From Impatiens glandulifera (taxonomy: Eukaryota > Streptophyta > Magnoliopsida > Ericales > Balsaminaceae): a DNA stretch of 64,000 bases. This document shows positions 27,166 to 38,772 of this stretch, in pieces; positions within the stretch are counted from its first letter, which is position 1, and each line of letters opens with the position of its first letter. The translations under genes were made by a program, and so were the position numbers. The notes below the pieces were generated by a model. The model saw only the letters and a program-made list of their open reading frames with translations, had not been told where the DNA came from and did no database searches. The DNA is taken from contig NC_061866.1 in assembly GCF_907164915.1 (NCBI RefSeq), forward strand, positions 28,537,905 through 28,601,904, read 5' to 3'.

Positions 27166-27671
27166 TGGCGCCGAAGGATTCCAGTTTCAATCTAACGAGT
27201 TATTCTGACATAGACTATGCAGGTTGCAAAATAGAACGGAAGAATACCAGCGGTACATGTCAGTTCCTGGGTGATCCGCTTGTTTCCTAGTACAGCAAAA
27301 AGCATACATCGGTTGCTACTTCAACTGTAGAGGCAGAGTACCTTGCAGTCGGAATCTGTTGTGCTCAAATCCTCTAGATTCAAGAGCAACTAAAAGATTT
27401 TGGAATTATTGTCGAGGAATCTCCAATATTTTGTGATAACACCAGCGCCATAGAAATTATATACAATTCGGTGTTGCACTCGAGAACTAAGCATATTGAC
27501 ATGAAACACCATTTCATCCGAGAGCATGTGCAGTAGAAGCACATCCGACTGGAATATGTATCGACCGACCAGCAGGTGGACAATATCTTCACAAAACCAC
27601 TGCAGGATGCTAAGCTTTCTCAATTCAGAACTATTTTAGGACTTGCTGATAGTAGTCAAATTCTTTCTTAA
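27163..27671 (+). pseudogene. SIRE-type Copia RNase H C-terminal fragment
   Basis: The frame reads SYSDIDYAGCKIERKNTSG, then CDNTSAIEI, HIRLEYVSTDQQVDNIFTKP and a normal stop at 27669-27671. The RNase H acidic residues (D in SDIDY, E in VEAEY, D in CDNTS) are visible. In-frame TAG stops, where relatives have tryptophan or glutamine, kill it. Everything 5' of this point is missing, cut at the junction with the coiled-coil remnant. It is the upstream neighbour of the accessory ORFs at 28115 and 29309. Confidence 0.85.
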
Positions 27672-28114
27672 ATGCTTCTGCATGTTTTCAAAAACGTCAT
27701 TTTTTCATGAAAACCAGGCATATTCTCAAGGAGAAGCTACCGCTTATTTTAACCAGATATCGGCTATAATTTTTCAAATATCAGTTATTTTTCAAAATAG
27801 GTTATTTTAAAAATCGGTCATCTTAAAAGACATTGAATATTTTCAAAATATTCCCGAGCATGCGTTTTGAAATTTGACCTGTTACTTTCGTAGATTTCCA
27901 AGATATTGTTCTGGAAAAGTAAATCCTTCCCAAAACGTAATATTTATGACAAAACTTATCATAACGGATAAATTTTGTATTTATTGAAACATTAAATGTT
28001 TTTGAAACCGTTTACCTATTTAAAGAGCAACTCACCTCATTCTAAAATCACAACATTCCTGATTTTGAGTATCTCTCTAAAACTCAACATTTCTCTCTAC
28101 CTCAAATCTTCATC
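27672..28114 (+). promoter_or_regulatory. Internal spacer with TATA-like box before accessory ORF 1
   Basis: No coding. A TATA-like ctatttaaagag lies at about 28016-28027, 88-99 bases upstream of the ATG at 28115, followed by a CT-rich leader. The other accessory ORFs have boxes at comparable distance. Confidence 0.45.
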
Positions 28115-28800
28115 ATGCCTCGAACATGTCCATCACCTCTTGTCATCAACTTCGATTCAGTGATGTCATCTGATGATCACGACACAAAAGAGATTGTATT
28201 TGAATCAATTATTGATACCGGTTTGCAAAAATTCCTGGAAGTGTCTAATTCTCTTATGAAAAGAGATGTCACCGACTTCATGAATAATGATCTTTTCAGA
28301 AAATGATTCAATCATGTCACACATAAGAGGAGATTTCTATATCCAACTCTCTGAAGAATCATTTTCCAGTTTCTTCGATCTCCCAACAGAAGACTTTTTG
28401 GAGATTCCTCCTCCTTCTCCTCAAGTAACTGAGGAATTTTTATCTCTATTTTCTGCAACTTTAAATCCATCAACTACCGCGGACTCAAAACCAACCTCGC
28501 TCCTCACATTCACATTCTGCATGACATCATTCAAAAATCCATTTTGTGTCAGACACCCAACCAGTTCTACACTCAGAGGGTTTATGAAATGATGATATCC
28601 ACTTGCAGCAGAAATGTTTAAATTAACTGGGTCTCGATCATCTTCAACAATTTGAAGATGATGATCCATCCTTGTCGAAAAAGGATTGGCTACATACCTC
28701 AACTGAGCCGATTTCTTAGAAGTATCAATCCAAATCTTGGACAGGGATCCCCGGTGAATCTGGCCAACATTCCGACCAAAGAATCGGTGGAAAATTAGCT
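28115..28800 (+). pseudogene. SIRE accessory ORF 1 (plus-strand copy), frameshifted
   Basis: The start MPRTCPSPLVINFDSV leads to GLQKFLEVSNSLMKRDVTDF, then after a frameshift near 28300 to FYIQLSEESFSSFFDLPTED. After a second shift near 28480 it gives HILHDIIQKSILCQTPNQFY, RVYEMMIS, INWVSIIFNNLKMMI and GYIPQLSRFL. The same order of blocks is in the ORFs at 39831 and 38664. I suspect kinship with the 'putative plant transposon protein' domain found in many plant retroelements, but this is from memory of its layout. Role unknown. Confidence 0.65.
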
Positions 28801-29128
28801 TTAGAGAATAGTATCTTGGTCTTAAATTTTTTTTTTAATTATGTATCGTTTTCATTAACAGTCGGTCATTTTGTTGTACGACCGGTTGTTATATTTGACC
28901 AACTCTTGTTTGAATCTTTAAATGAAACCGCTTATTAAAATTTCTTGTGCATCATTTTAATTCAGTTTATTTTAACAGATGTTACGAATATCTTACAACT
29001 CAAACTTACCGCTCATTTTTATCGTGTGTTTTTACGGCAAAAAGTTACCACAGTAACTTTTTGGAGGGAAATTTTGGCGCCTCTTTCTGATAGATGTGAC
29101 GGTTTAGTTACATATCCACAACATCCAT

Positions 29129-29144
29129 CACCTATATATACGGG
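29129..29144 (+). promoter_or_regulatory. TATA box before accessory ORF 2
   Basis: cacctatatatacggg, a strong TATA match, 165-180 bases upstream of the ATG at 29309 and about 45 bases upstream of an earlier in-frame ATG (29186). A CT-rich leader follows. Confidence 0.5.
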
Positions 29145-29308
29145 CATCGTGCATCTTATTTCACTCACAACTATTATTCTTTTAAATGTTTCTTGCTATT
29201 ACTCTCTCTCTACAAATATCTCTTAACTTTTTCCAGATTTCTATATGGGACGTGATAGTGCACTATTTTTTTATATCGTTCAGGTCGATTTTGAAGAAAT
29301 CAAGGCAA

Positions 29309-30988
29309 ATGGAACGGCAGAGGTTCAAAAGAGAGATGGAATTTGTCAAGAATTCAGGGCTGGAATTCTTCCTGGAAGGTCCATTTGTTATGTATCAGGA
29401 GGAGGTTAAGGTATTCTTTGAAAACGCCAAACTCAAGAAGAAGGCGATTTATACGATGGTGGGAACTAAGAACTTTCAGTTGTCGGAGGAAGACTTAGCC
29501 AAGGCTCTTCGTCTTCCAAATGAAGGGCGTGACTTTTCGGCCGACTTGTCGACCGAAGAGGCTTTAGAGATCCAAAAGATGATATCCAATACTGATAAAC
29601 CGGTGGAGTTTACCTGTAATAAAAGTTCTCTAAAATTTGAATATCGGTTGCTATGCGATAATGTTTCCAAATCACTTCAGGGAAGATGAGGTAATTTTGA
29701 CAACCTCACTAAGGAAAAATTTAAAATGATGGCCGGGATTCTTCTCGGTGATAAAATAAACTAGGGAAGTATTTTATTTGAAGTTCTATGCGAGATGGTA
29801 GATTCAAAGAAGGATTGGTCTCTGGGTTATGCGATGCAGATCGACAAGATCCTACTACATCTTGAAGTTTAAACAGGTCCAAGTATCAATCTTCCGAAAT
29901 CTAAAATATTGAACTCGGTTAATATTGGAAAAAGTCTGATTAGAGCCGGGAAGGCTAAAGCCACAAAAGAAAAGAAATAGAAGGCTAAGGAGCCTAAGGT
30001 AAAGGAAATAAAAGAGAAGGTGAAGAAGGGAAAAAGACCGGTAGTTGAGGCATCAGATGAAGAAGAATCCGATAGTGAGGCAACATAACCGGTTAACCGC
30101 GAGGCCAATCCTATTCCCACTCCGGTTGATGATCAGATTCTTGCTGAACCGGTTCCAAATCCGGTTATTCCTCGTACTCATGCCGAGTCCACGGCCAACA
30201 CGAACGGCCGATCCAGATCTAAGGAAGCTTCTATTCCGGAGGTAAATAATCTTACTCCCACTCCTATTACTATTCCAAGGGATTCTACTATACCACCTAT
30301 TGGGCCTGCGGCTTTAGAGGCTCAATAGAGAACGTCAGATATGATTATTGATATTGTGAATGATGTCAATTGGTTTGTTGAAACCGTTGTGACAAGTAAA
30401 TTGGTTGAGACCGGTTAGACTAATGAAACTGACCGGGCAGATGATGGTGACAAGGAAGATGAGATAGCCGAACATGAAGAAGAGTTTTTGGGTGAACAAT
30501 CTCTGGTGCATGAGAGTGCTCATACCGGGAAAGGTTCAACTAGTTTGGTCGACGAAGAAATTCTCCCAATCGGATACGATTAACAATGCAACCATTACAG
30601 ATTCTGATATTCTGGACTCTCAAATGGCCGATGCTAGGGCCGTTGAAATCGTGGATAATGTTCTCAAGATGGTTGAGGAACAAGCTTATGATTTATCCAA
30701 TTCCTTCTATGAATGGAGGAGACTAAGGACTGAAATATTATTCAAGGATATGCTCCCGGATTATTCTGAAACTGACAAGTGGTCGACCTTGATAAATTTG
30801 GAGAAAAAAGTGATTAATCTCTCCAAGACATCATCCATACCGATAGCTATGTCAAGGGAAAAGTTGGTCGAAACTAACACAAAATTAAAGATGCCAACGT
30901 CGATAATGGACAACGTCCATCAAAAATATATGGCTAAAGGTGAAATAATTGGGGTAGACAAGAGTGTGATGGAAACATTTGTTGGGTC
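29309..30988 (+). pseudogene. SIRE accessory ORF 2 (plus-strand copy)
   Basis: The start at MERQRFKREM is chosen by analogy; an in-frame ATG at 29186 gives a hydrophobic extension. An N-terminal half of about 127 codons is open: GLEFFLEGPFVMYQEEVKVF, then TMVGTKNFQLSEEDLAKALR LPNEG. The same frame continues through stops into a lysine-rich linker (KEIKEKVKKGKRPVVEA), an acidic stretch, and a helical C-terminus in another frame (30474-30995: FYEWRRLRTEILFKDMLPDY, METFVGSN) ending just inside the LTR. Most in-frame stops are TAG, TAA or TGA where CAG, CAA or CGA would fit. It is a paralogue of accessory ORF 1 by block order. Function unknown. Confidence 0.6.
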
Positions 30989-32809
30989 AAATTAGTTTGA
31001 CTAAGTGTTGAAATAATTTAACCACTGAGATTTTGATGATGAAATGACTTATGCGTTTTGATGCAGGCGTATCGAAATCATATTTCATAAGACTTGGCTC
31101 CAATGAGAGTCATTAGACCGATTTTGGAATTAGATGCATAGAATTAGACGTACAGTCTAACTCAACGGAGTTAGACGTGTAGTCTAATGAATGCATAGAA
31201 TTAGACGTACAGTCTAACTCAACGGAGTTAGACGTGTAGTCTAATGAATGCATAGAATTAGACGTACAGTCTAACTCAACGGAGTTAGACGTGTAGTCTA
31301 ATGAATGCAACAAATTAGACGTATGGTCTAATAGATATTCAGAATTAGACGTATAGTCTAACTCATCGGAGTTAGACGTGTAGTCTAATATATTTGCAAT
31401 TAGACGGATAGTCTAATATGTGCGGAATTAGACGTGCAATCTAATAGAAAGTGAAAGTTAGACGTGAGTCTAACTCCTTCAAACAAGTCTGAGGTAGAAC
31501 CGGAATTAGAGATGTAGTTTAACGAAATGGAGTTAGACATACATTCTAATGGTTATTGGATAATTAGACGTGTAGTCTAATTAAGTGAAAGTTAGACGTG
31601 AGTCTAACTGCTTCAGACAAGTTTGAGGTAGAACCGGAATTAGACGTGTAGTCTAACTTAGTGGTGTTAGACCTACAATCTAATGGTTATTAGATAATTA
31701 GACGTGTAGTCTAATTAAGTGAAAGTTAGACGTGAGTTTAACTCCTTTAGACAAGTCTGAGGTAGAACCGGAATTAGACGTGTAGTCTAACTCAGTGGAG
31801 TTAGACGCAGTCTAATGGTTATTGTAATTAGACGTGAGTCTAATTCTATTAGACCAGACGGTCTAATAGACTCTGTTATTAGAAGGAGATGTTTGATTTC
31901 GTTATACTTATTTTCACAATCCGTCCAACTGAAATACGTCTAATGCTCAACTTAAGCAGTATGCTTGAAACTAGCATTCGCCTACCCATGTGCATTAGTT
32001 GTACCCTACTCCTGCTCCACCCTCTAGTGAAGATCAGTACAACAGCTATATGCACGTAAGAGAATTTTCCTCACATTACTTGTTTTGCAGGTACATCCCT
32101 GATGGAATATTCGGCGCACTACCAGTGATGTACGGCCACGATCCTTGTACTCAGAACCTGCTGTGTACAATGGAGGCTTTCCAATGGAAGAGTGCCACGT
32201 ATCATTCTAAAAGATTCGACCGTTAGCTCCTGCTCAGTATTTAACAAATCTCAAGGACAACGGACAATCTACTAGAAGAACTGTTAGCCTTAACCAAGAG
32301 AGAACTGCTAACCTTAAGAATTTTCCAATCTTGAGAGAATTCAAGCCTTTGAATATTCATACTGTGAAGCTGCTTTCTAATTGTACTGTGTGTGAATCAA
32401 GAGAGAGCTAGAATCAAAACACCTTTAGATGAGTGTTATTCTTCATCTTGTAATTGAACAGAAAGTGTTATGTTCAATAGTGAGCTAAGTGTGTGTAAAC
32501 TGTATTTGATTCGAATCATATTATAGTGAATCATTCCAGTGGTTGAAAGAAGGGGTGGCGTAGGAGAGTTTCTCTGAACATCCATAAACAAACTACTGTG
32601 TTCTTTCATTTCTGTCATCTTTTCATATTTTATCTTGAGCTTAAAACCCAAGTAAACAATTCCGCCTTAAATCTATTTCAAGTGTTTACAAGTATTTGCG
32701 TAGAATAGAAAGTGAATTAAATCCCTAACAGGATTTCTTTCAAACCGTTTTTCATAAGCCTATATCCTTAGTCAGACCCCCGTCTCTATCGATAAAGTCG
32801 ATCCTATCA
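30980..32809 (+). repeat. SIRE-type Copia LTR with U3 dyad array, plus orientation
   Basis: It begins tgttgggtcaaattagtttg and ends atcctatca, followed after two bases by a primer site. U3 carries the TTAGAC dyad array (31128-31875). The conserved block GGGTGGCGTAGGAG / GAACATCCATAAA is at about 32548-32590. It forms the 3' LTR of the RNase H-accessory fragment on its left and the 5' LTR of the gag fragment on its right. No good TATA box is visible; attctaaaagattcg near 32205 is the best candidate. Confidence 0.8.
31128..31875. repeat. Tandem dyad array TTAGAC-N5-GTCTAA in LTR U3
   Basis: Dozens of TTAGAC/GTCTAA half-sites, mostly paired as palindromes with a 5-6-base centre (for example TTAGACGTGTAGTCTAA). 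The left part contains three near-identical 57-bp units (starting about 31136, 31193, 31250); the right part is looser. Most dyads contain ACGT, often ACGTG. Confidence 0.9.
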
Positions 32810-32811
32810 AT

Positions 32812-32823
32812 TGGTATTAGAGC
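32812..32823 (+). other. Primer-binding site (tRNA-Met type)
   Basis: tggtattagagc, one mismatch from the usual tggtatcagagc complementary to initiator tRNA-Met, two bases after the LTR end. Confidence 0.8.
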
Positions 32824-32858
32824 CCTATTTTTATTCTCAAGCATCAAGAACCTGAAGC

Positions 32859-34454
32859 ATGTCTATCATCAATGAAATTCCTCTTCTGTCAAGGGACAAC
32901 TACGAATATTGGATGATAAGAATGCAAGCTCATTTGGCTGCTCTTGACTATGATATGTTGAGCGTTATTACTAATGGCCCAATAAAGATTTTGAAGCCAA
33001 GAAGTGAATGGAGTACTGAAGATAAGATGACCAACAACCTGGATAATGTTGCTAAAAATATTCTGTACCAGTCGATCAACATGAATATGTTCTGTGAGCT
33101 CAAGTCTTGTTCCATTGCTAAAGATCTACGGTACAAGAACTCAAGCAAAGAAGAACTAGAAAGCGTTCATATGTAGTGAAAACAAATCCAGATGGGCTGA
33201 CAGTGATTCAGAGGAGTCTCCTGCAGAAAAAGAGAATGAAGTTGTCACATGTCTGATGGCAGATGATCAATCCAAGGTAAATGATATCTCTGCACCAGAA
33301 TTTACAATCGAGGAGTTAACTAATGCACTCAATGAAATGGCTATTGAGTACAAAAAGTTACTGACTCTTTTTATGAAATGAAAGTCAAATATGAATCAAT
33401 TGCCTTTCTGAATTAAACGTTTTTGATGAAAATATAACAGAGATCTCTTCTGAGAATGAGATGCCCAAAGAACAGTTCAAATTCTTTCATCTGAAAAACA
33501 AGAGATTAAACTATGTAGTCAGTGCATGGACAAGATCCGGAGATGCTGTCAAACATCAGATCAGTATTTTGAAACCTGTTGGATCTAGATCCGGATTGGG
33601 ATATGGCAGCAATGACCATAATTTGTCCTGCAAAAAGTCAAATCCTTTAACTGACAAGTTTAAGCCTATAAACTTTGTCAAAGGGAGTATGACTGACATT
33701 GAATCTGATCCTATTCATGAAGAAGTTGCTTTCAAAAATGAAATAGTTTATGTTCCGCCGACTGTTAGTTGGCTTAAGAATAAACTAGAAGCAGCTAACA
33801 AGTCTAGCAATCTAAAACCTGACTCTAAGTCAAGGAATTTTGTAAGAAAGTCTTCTTCAAAAGCTAAAGGATTAGTGGCTAGCAGAAAATCGTTTACTAA
33901 GTCAAAAACAAAATGGGAAATCCATCAAAATAACTCAAATATGGAATCCTAAGGGACTGATGACCGAGGACCCAATTGAAAGTGAGTACCAAAAGATTGT
34001 AAATATTTATATATGTAGGTACAAATAAACGAAGGACTGGAGGAATCTGTATGGTATCTTGATAGCGGATGTTCCAGGCATATGACAGGAAACAGACGAC
34101 TTCTCACTAATATATCAGATTGCTCTGGACCTAAGATCAAATTTGGTGACAACAAGAAGGGTAAGACCATGGGTAAGGGTAAGATTATCGATGGTAACCT
34201 AACTATTAATGACGTGCTGCTTGTTGAAAATCTGTGCTATAATTTAATCAACATTAGTCAATTATGTGATAATAGTTTGTCAGTACATTTTCAAACTCAT
34301 GCATGTTTAGTTAAAGATCAAGATGGAAACATTTTATTGACTGGAAGTAGAGTAGGAAACTCATACAAAATGAATTGGCAAAAAGAGTCTTCTGATTCTA
34401 TGTGCATGATTGCCAAGAATGACCAGAAATGGTTATGGCATAAACGTTTGAACC
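32859..34454 (+). pseudogene. SIRE-type Copia gag-protease fragment
   Basis: Gag opens MSIINEIPLLSRDNYEYWMI and continues 90 codons, then jumps (deletion near 33150-33180) to the acidic gag tail (CLMADDQSKVNDISAPEF, EELTNALNEMAIEYKKLL). Then comes the basic spacer (YVVSAWTRSGDAVKHQ, GLGYGSNDHN). After a frameshift near 34030 the protease follows (WYLDSGCSRHMTGN, LLVENLCYNLINISQLC) and the pre-integrase opening WLWHKRLN. The sequence is cut at 34454 by the LTR of the next element. The zinc-knuckle part of gag is within the deleted segment. Confidence 0.8.
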
Positions 34455-35589
34455 TGTTAGATAAAATTAGATCGGTTAAATAGAACTTAACAAAAACAAA
34501 CTTCTTGTACAGGAACGGTTAAAGAATTCAACCGGTCAAGCAATACAACCGGCTAAGAACCTAACCGATCAAGAAGACAAGACCGGTTAGATAAGAAGGC
34601 CAAAACCGTTGGATATCCGGTCAACCTGAAGCTATGAAAAAACCGGAAATCATCTGGTTAACCTAAACAACCGATCGGTGCAAATAGACACTTTGAGTAT
34701 CTGTTGAAGATGATACCAAAGGGATAGACCTTAGTATTGCCATATTCATACAAGTCTGAGGACAATCTGCAGACTGCAGAAGACCGTCCGACAAGATCTT
34801 CCCACTCCAGGATAAATCAGAGGCGCAATCCTCCAGGTGCAGGCAACTGTCCAACCGACAGTCACCATATTAAGTAAAAGACAAACCTAGCTGGTTTGAC
34901 CTATACACTGGAAGCCTAAACTGCCAGGTCTGAATCACTGAACCTCTACTCAACCAATCAGATTCAAGGAGATGAAATGTGACTGTTGGCACATTTCACC
35001 TATAAAAGAAGGAGCTGAAGAGGAGTACATACGGTTACCAATTCTACCAACTACAAGCTCTAATAATTATTGATTGCAAGTTTATCTCTCTACAAGATTT
35101 AGAGCTCAAGTGTTCATTTGAATTAAATTACAATTTCGGTGAGAATTGTACGAGTGTTTATCGAGCAGAAAATAAGTCTTGATCGGATTGTGTGTGTATT
35201 CCTTAGTGAATATCCTTCTCACGGTTTCGAGAGGAAGGGGTGACGTATGAGTTTCATCTCCGAACATCCATAAAAACCTGTCTTGTTATTTACTTTCTGC
35301 CGGCCTTACGCACTAACCAACCCTGCCTAAACCGACTTACTGAATCCCAAAACCGACCCAGCAAACTCCAAACCGACCTTATCCAAATCCGGTTTTATTC
35401 ATCCTGTGTGTGTGCTGCTTCAACCTGAAACAAACCACTTCCGCACTTGAACTAGGTTCAAGGGTTTGTGATAGTTTGTGTAGTATTGAAACCCCGGTGT
35501 TAATCTCTTACCGGATTAAACACCAACCGTTGAGTGAAGGCGCTAACCGGCCAGACCCCGGTTCCCCAGCCGCGACCTAGATCCTAACA
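34455..35589 (+). repeat. SIRE-type Copia 5' LTR, second family, plus orientation
   Basis: Begins tgttagataaaattagatcg and ends gatcctaaca, 1,135 bp, TG...CA. It contains many AACCGG words, a TATA box near 35000 and the conserved block GGGTGACGTATGAG / CGAACATCCATAAA at about 35237-35275. It interrupts the preceding protease text, so it inserted into, or recombined with, that element. No matching 3' LTR with a target duplication could be shown. Confidence 0.85.
34997..35012 (+). promoter_or_regulatory. LTR TATA box
   Basis: cacctataaaagaagg, about 590 bases before the LTR end; the conserved TGACGTA block lies about 235 bases downstream. Confidence 0.65.
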
Positions 35590-35591
35590 GT

Positions 35592-35603
35592 TGGTATCAG
35601 AGC
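35592..35603 (+). other. Primer-binding site (tRNA-Met)
   Basis: tggtatcagagc, a perfect match to the 3' end complement of initiator tRNA-Met, two bases after the LTR. Confidence 0.92.
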
Positions 35604-35628
35604 AGTTAGTTTCAATACTCAAGCAGGC

Positions 35629-37399
35629 ATGTCTTTTGATCGGCCCCCAATGCTAGAAGGTGACGACTTTGCCAACTGGAAGGCACACATGCACCTGCAC
35701 CTAATTACCATGGATGACGAGATGTAGTTCATTCTGACTGAAGGACCGGTAAAGATTGATAAAGACAGAAAGGATTGGACAGCTGATGATAGGCGAAGAA
35801 ACAATCTGGACAACCATGCCAGAAACTGCATCACTAACGGTTTGGACATGAATACATTTTGTAAGGTCAGAGATGGCAAAACCACTAAGGAAATATGAGA
35901 AGCGGTGATTCAAATTCATGAGGGAAATGAAAGAACCAAGGAAAACAAGATAATGGTGGCTACCTAGAAGTTTGAAAACATCAAGATGAAACCGGGAGAA
36001 AGAATGATGGAATACAGTGACCGGTTCACAGATGTGATAGACGAGCTATCAACTCTTGGAAAGAAGTATGAAAACAAGGAAATCATCATGAAAGCGCTAA
36101 GATCTCTTCCAAGTGCATGGGATATAAAGACAATGATGATGAGGGAATCAAACTGTCTAAGCAAGATGAAGCTACACGATGTGTTCGAAGATCTTAAGGC
36201 ATATGAGTTTGAAATGAGATCTAGGACTGAAGATGAAGTTTCAGCCTCAACCTCTACTAAAGCATTGGTCACATCCATAGAACCGGTTGCTCCTGCACCA
36301 ATCAGAACCGCTGAACAGTTCACCGAGGATGCCATGGCAATGCTTGCACAGAAATTTGGCAGATTCATGAAGAGAAGCCAACCGACAAACAACAACAACT
36401 ATAACTACGGTGATAAATCTAATATTAGATGTTATAACTGCAATTGTTTTGGACATTTCAGGTGGGAATGCAGAAAACCGAGGCGGGATGACCGGAAACC
36501 GGATAATCAGAATCAAAGAAATAACTATCCACAAACTGGTGAAGGAAGTGAAGTTCAGAAAGCACTGATAGTCGATGATGGAGGAAGCTTATGGGCTCAC
36601 AGTGACAGTGATGATGAGCTCACATGCCTCATGGCAAATGAGGAACAGGTATTTGACTCTCCATATGAAGAATTTACTAAAGACGAATTATTTAATGCAC
36701 TGAATGACATGGTAGCAGAGTATAAGAACTTGTTAACATTAATACCAACCTAACTCAACTTTAGAACCGACCCCATAACACCTACCTTGACCGAACCAAA
36801 GACCATCCAACCTGATAAAATCCTAGAAACCGAGATAGCACCCGAACTATCCTCTAAGACCAAACAGCTCAAGGAGTTAGTTCAAGAATTAACCGAAGAG
36901 GATGATGCCCGAACGCGGTATCGAATAGCCGCATGGAAAAGATCCAGTGACATGGTGAACCAGATGTCTAAGTACAAAAGACATCGCAAATGCAAATTTG
37001 GTCTTGGGTACAAAGACAACAAATCCGCCAACTAGAACCATTCAGACAAAATTAAGCTTACAAAAGATAACCTTCCCTTTGTAAGATTTGTCAAGAGCTC
37101 TTCAATCGACGATGAGGAACAAAGTGCCTCATATCCAGAAGACGAACTAATCTATGTAAGTCCTACTAACTCCGAAAAATGGCTTCACCCTGAGAAAAGG
37201 ATAGTCAACCGGCCTAAAAGTAAGAAAGCCGAACCACATATGTTAAACCAAAGGCCACCTCCGAATAAGGAAATCTTAGGAAGACAAAAAGATCTTAAAC
37301 CGAGTACAGGAAAACTAGTTAGAACCATAACCGGGAAAGTTGTCCGACTTATTAAAGTCTGGATACCTAAGAGATTAAACACTTGTGGACCGAAGTAAA
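35629..37399 (+). pseudogene. SIRE-type Copia gag, stop-interrupted
   Basis: Starts MSFDRPPMLEGDDFANWK. One frame carries the whole gag through three early stops (near 35725, 35896 and 35967). An open stretch of 255 codons follows, holding the UBN2-type core (SDRFTDVIDELSTLGKKYEN) and a CCHC knuckle CYNCNCFGHFRWEC (C-x2-C-x4-H-x4-C, about 36430-36471). After it come the acidic tail SHSDDELTCLMAN-like segment and KDELFNALNDMVAEYKNLL. After a stop at 36753 the same frame continues into the basic spacer typical of SIRE gag (KRHRKCKFGLGYKDNKSAN). The stops sit where relatives have Q or W codons. Confidence 0.85.
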
Positions 37400-38000
37400 T
37401 GTGGGTACCAAATAGTTGTAAATATGTATATTTTGCAGGATATGAAGAAACGACTAGGAAACTCCGAGTGGTACCTGGATAGCGGTTGCTCCAGACACAT
37501 GACTGGAAACAACAATCTTCTAACCGACATTAGAATAGAAATCGGTGCAATGATTATCTTCGGTGATAACTCAAAAGGTAGAACTGCGGGCAAGGGTAAG
37601 ATTGTCCATGGCAATTTAACAATTGATAATGTACTTTTAGTTGAAAACCTGCATTTTAACCTGTTAAGCATTAGCCAAATGTGTGATGCTGGATACACTG
37701 TAGAATTCCTTAAACATTCATGCTTAGTTAAAAATTCTCAAGGTATCATACTACTAACCGGAAATAGGTTAGGAAATATATATAAGGTAGATTGGAAAAA
37801 CAAAGTAGAACACCCTGTTTGCATGGTGGCTAAAACCGATCAAACCTGGCTGTGGCATAAAAGGTTAAACCACTTAAACCTGAAAACTTTAAGCTGTATC
37901 CGCGGTAAGGATAATGTTTGTTCAGAATGTCAAATGGGTAAACAAACTAAGTCAACCTTTAAGAGTAACCCACTTGTCCACAGTGTTTCGGGTGTCCGTT
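37385..38000 (+). pseudogene. SIRE-type protease and pre-integrase, truncated
   Basis: Protease: EWYLDSGCSRHMTGN (D-S-G active site at about 37470-37490), FGDNSKGRTAGKGKIVHGNL, ENLHFNLLSISQMCDAGY. Pre-integrase: WLWHKRLNHLNLKTLS, CSECQMGKQTKSTFKSN with HHCC-type ligands partly visible. Integrase should follow, but sequence identity stops near 37980 and a minus-strand element begins by about 38020, so the two elements collide here. Confidence 0.8.
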
Positions 38001-38016
38001 CCTCAATCCTCGATAT

Positions 38017-38664
38017 TCATCTCTCTAGCATGGATAGAGTCATGGTGTTGGCCGGTCCGACGGGAACACCGGGTCCGAGGTTGCGACGATGAACCTCCAA
38101 GTATCGGGTGATTTGGGGAGCAAAACCGATCCTTCCCCTTGGAGCAGAAACAAGCTTCTTCAAGTTTACGGGCGATTTGTGGACGATGGCTATCATGATG
38201 TCGAAGGCCTCCCGGTTATAATTCTGGTTGGGCATTCGGCTCATGATAGACCGCTGAACCAAGTCATGAATGACTTTGTATTGAGGAACAAGGTCATCCT
38301 TCTGTCCGTGGTCATCGACTGGATCGATGGATGAGGAGAAGATAAAGTCGTAGTCTTCCTTAGCCGGAAAGAACGGTGTTGGGAAGTCGGAAAAGCCTTC
38401 GGTTGGAAGGTTGAAGAAATGAGCAAAATGTTCTTCGGTGATCCGAAGAAATCGCCCGTCAATGATGGTCCTTACGCTACCATCTTCAAGGATGTGCCCG
38501 TTGTTGAAGAACTCAAACACCTCCTCTTCAAGGATGGTGTCTGATCCTTCAAGAAAACCTTGAAGTCCCGATTCTACGATCGGTGCAAAAATGGTTTCTA
38601 GAAACCGGGCGTTTAACATTTCACGGAAGTTGATAATGAGTGTGTTTCTTAGCTCGGCATTCAT
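38017..38664 (-). CDS. SIRE accessory ORF 2 (minus-strand copy), 3'-truncated, open
   Basis: An open frame of 215 codons starting MNAELRNTLIINFREMLNAR. Blocks: GLQGFLEGSDTILEEEVFEFF, TIIDGRFLRITEEHFAHFFN LPTEG, VIHDLVQRSIM, NYNREAFDIMIAIVHKSPVNL, GRIGFAPQITRYLEV, GPGVPVGPANTMTLS. Block order matches the ORF at 39831 and the plus-strand ORF at 28115, so these are paralogues. The end is artificial: the frame runs into the junction near 38000. A TATA box lies about 100 bases upstream. It follows Copia RNase H and accessory ORF 1. No enzymatic motif is seen; membership in a plant transposon-protein family is suspected but not tested. Confidence 0.6.
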   Translation of the reverse strand: MNAELRNTLIINFREMLNARFLETIFAPIVESGLQGFLEGSDTILEEEVFEFFNNGHILEDGSVRTIIDGRFLRITEEHFAHFFNLPTEGFSDFPTPFFPAKEDYDFIFSSSIDPVDDHGQKDDLVPQYKVIHDLVQRSIMSRMPNQNYNREAFDIMIAIVHKSPVNLKKLVSAPRGRIGFAPQITRYLEVHRRNLGPGVPVGPANTMTLSMLER

Positions 38665-38755
38665 TTTGGAAGAGAATAAGAATGGAGATCGAATAGGGTT
38701 CTTGAAGCTTAGAGAGAGAGGAGCATCTAAAGTGTGTTTTGATGAAGAAGGATGA

Positions 38756-38772
38756 AGCCTCTTTTATAGTGT
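38756..38772 (-). promoter_or_regulatory. TATA box before accessory ORF 2 (minus-strand copy)
   Basis: On the minus strand cactataaaagaggct, about 95-110 bases upstream of the ATG at 38664, followed by a CT-rich leader. The context cactataaaag is the same as in the LTR TATA boxes. Confidence 0.55.

Noticed and set aside
31113..31313. Repetitive open frame in the LTR
   Set aside because: By-product of three 57-bp units (19 codons each) in the U3 dyad array.
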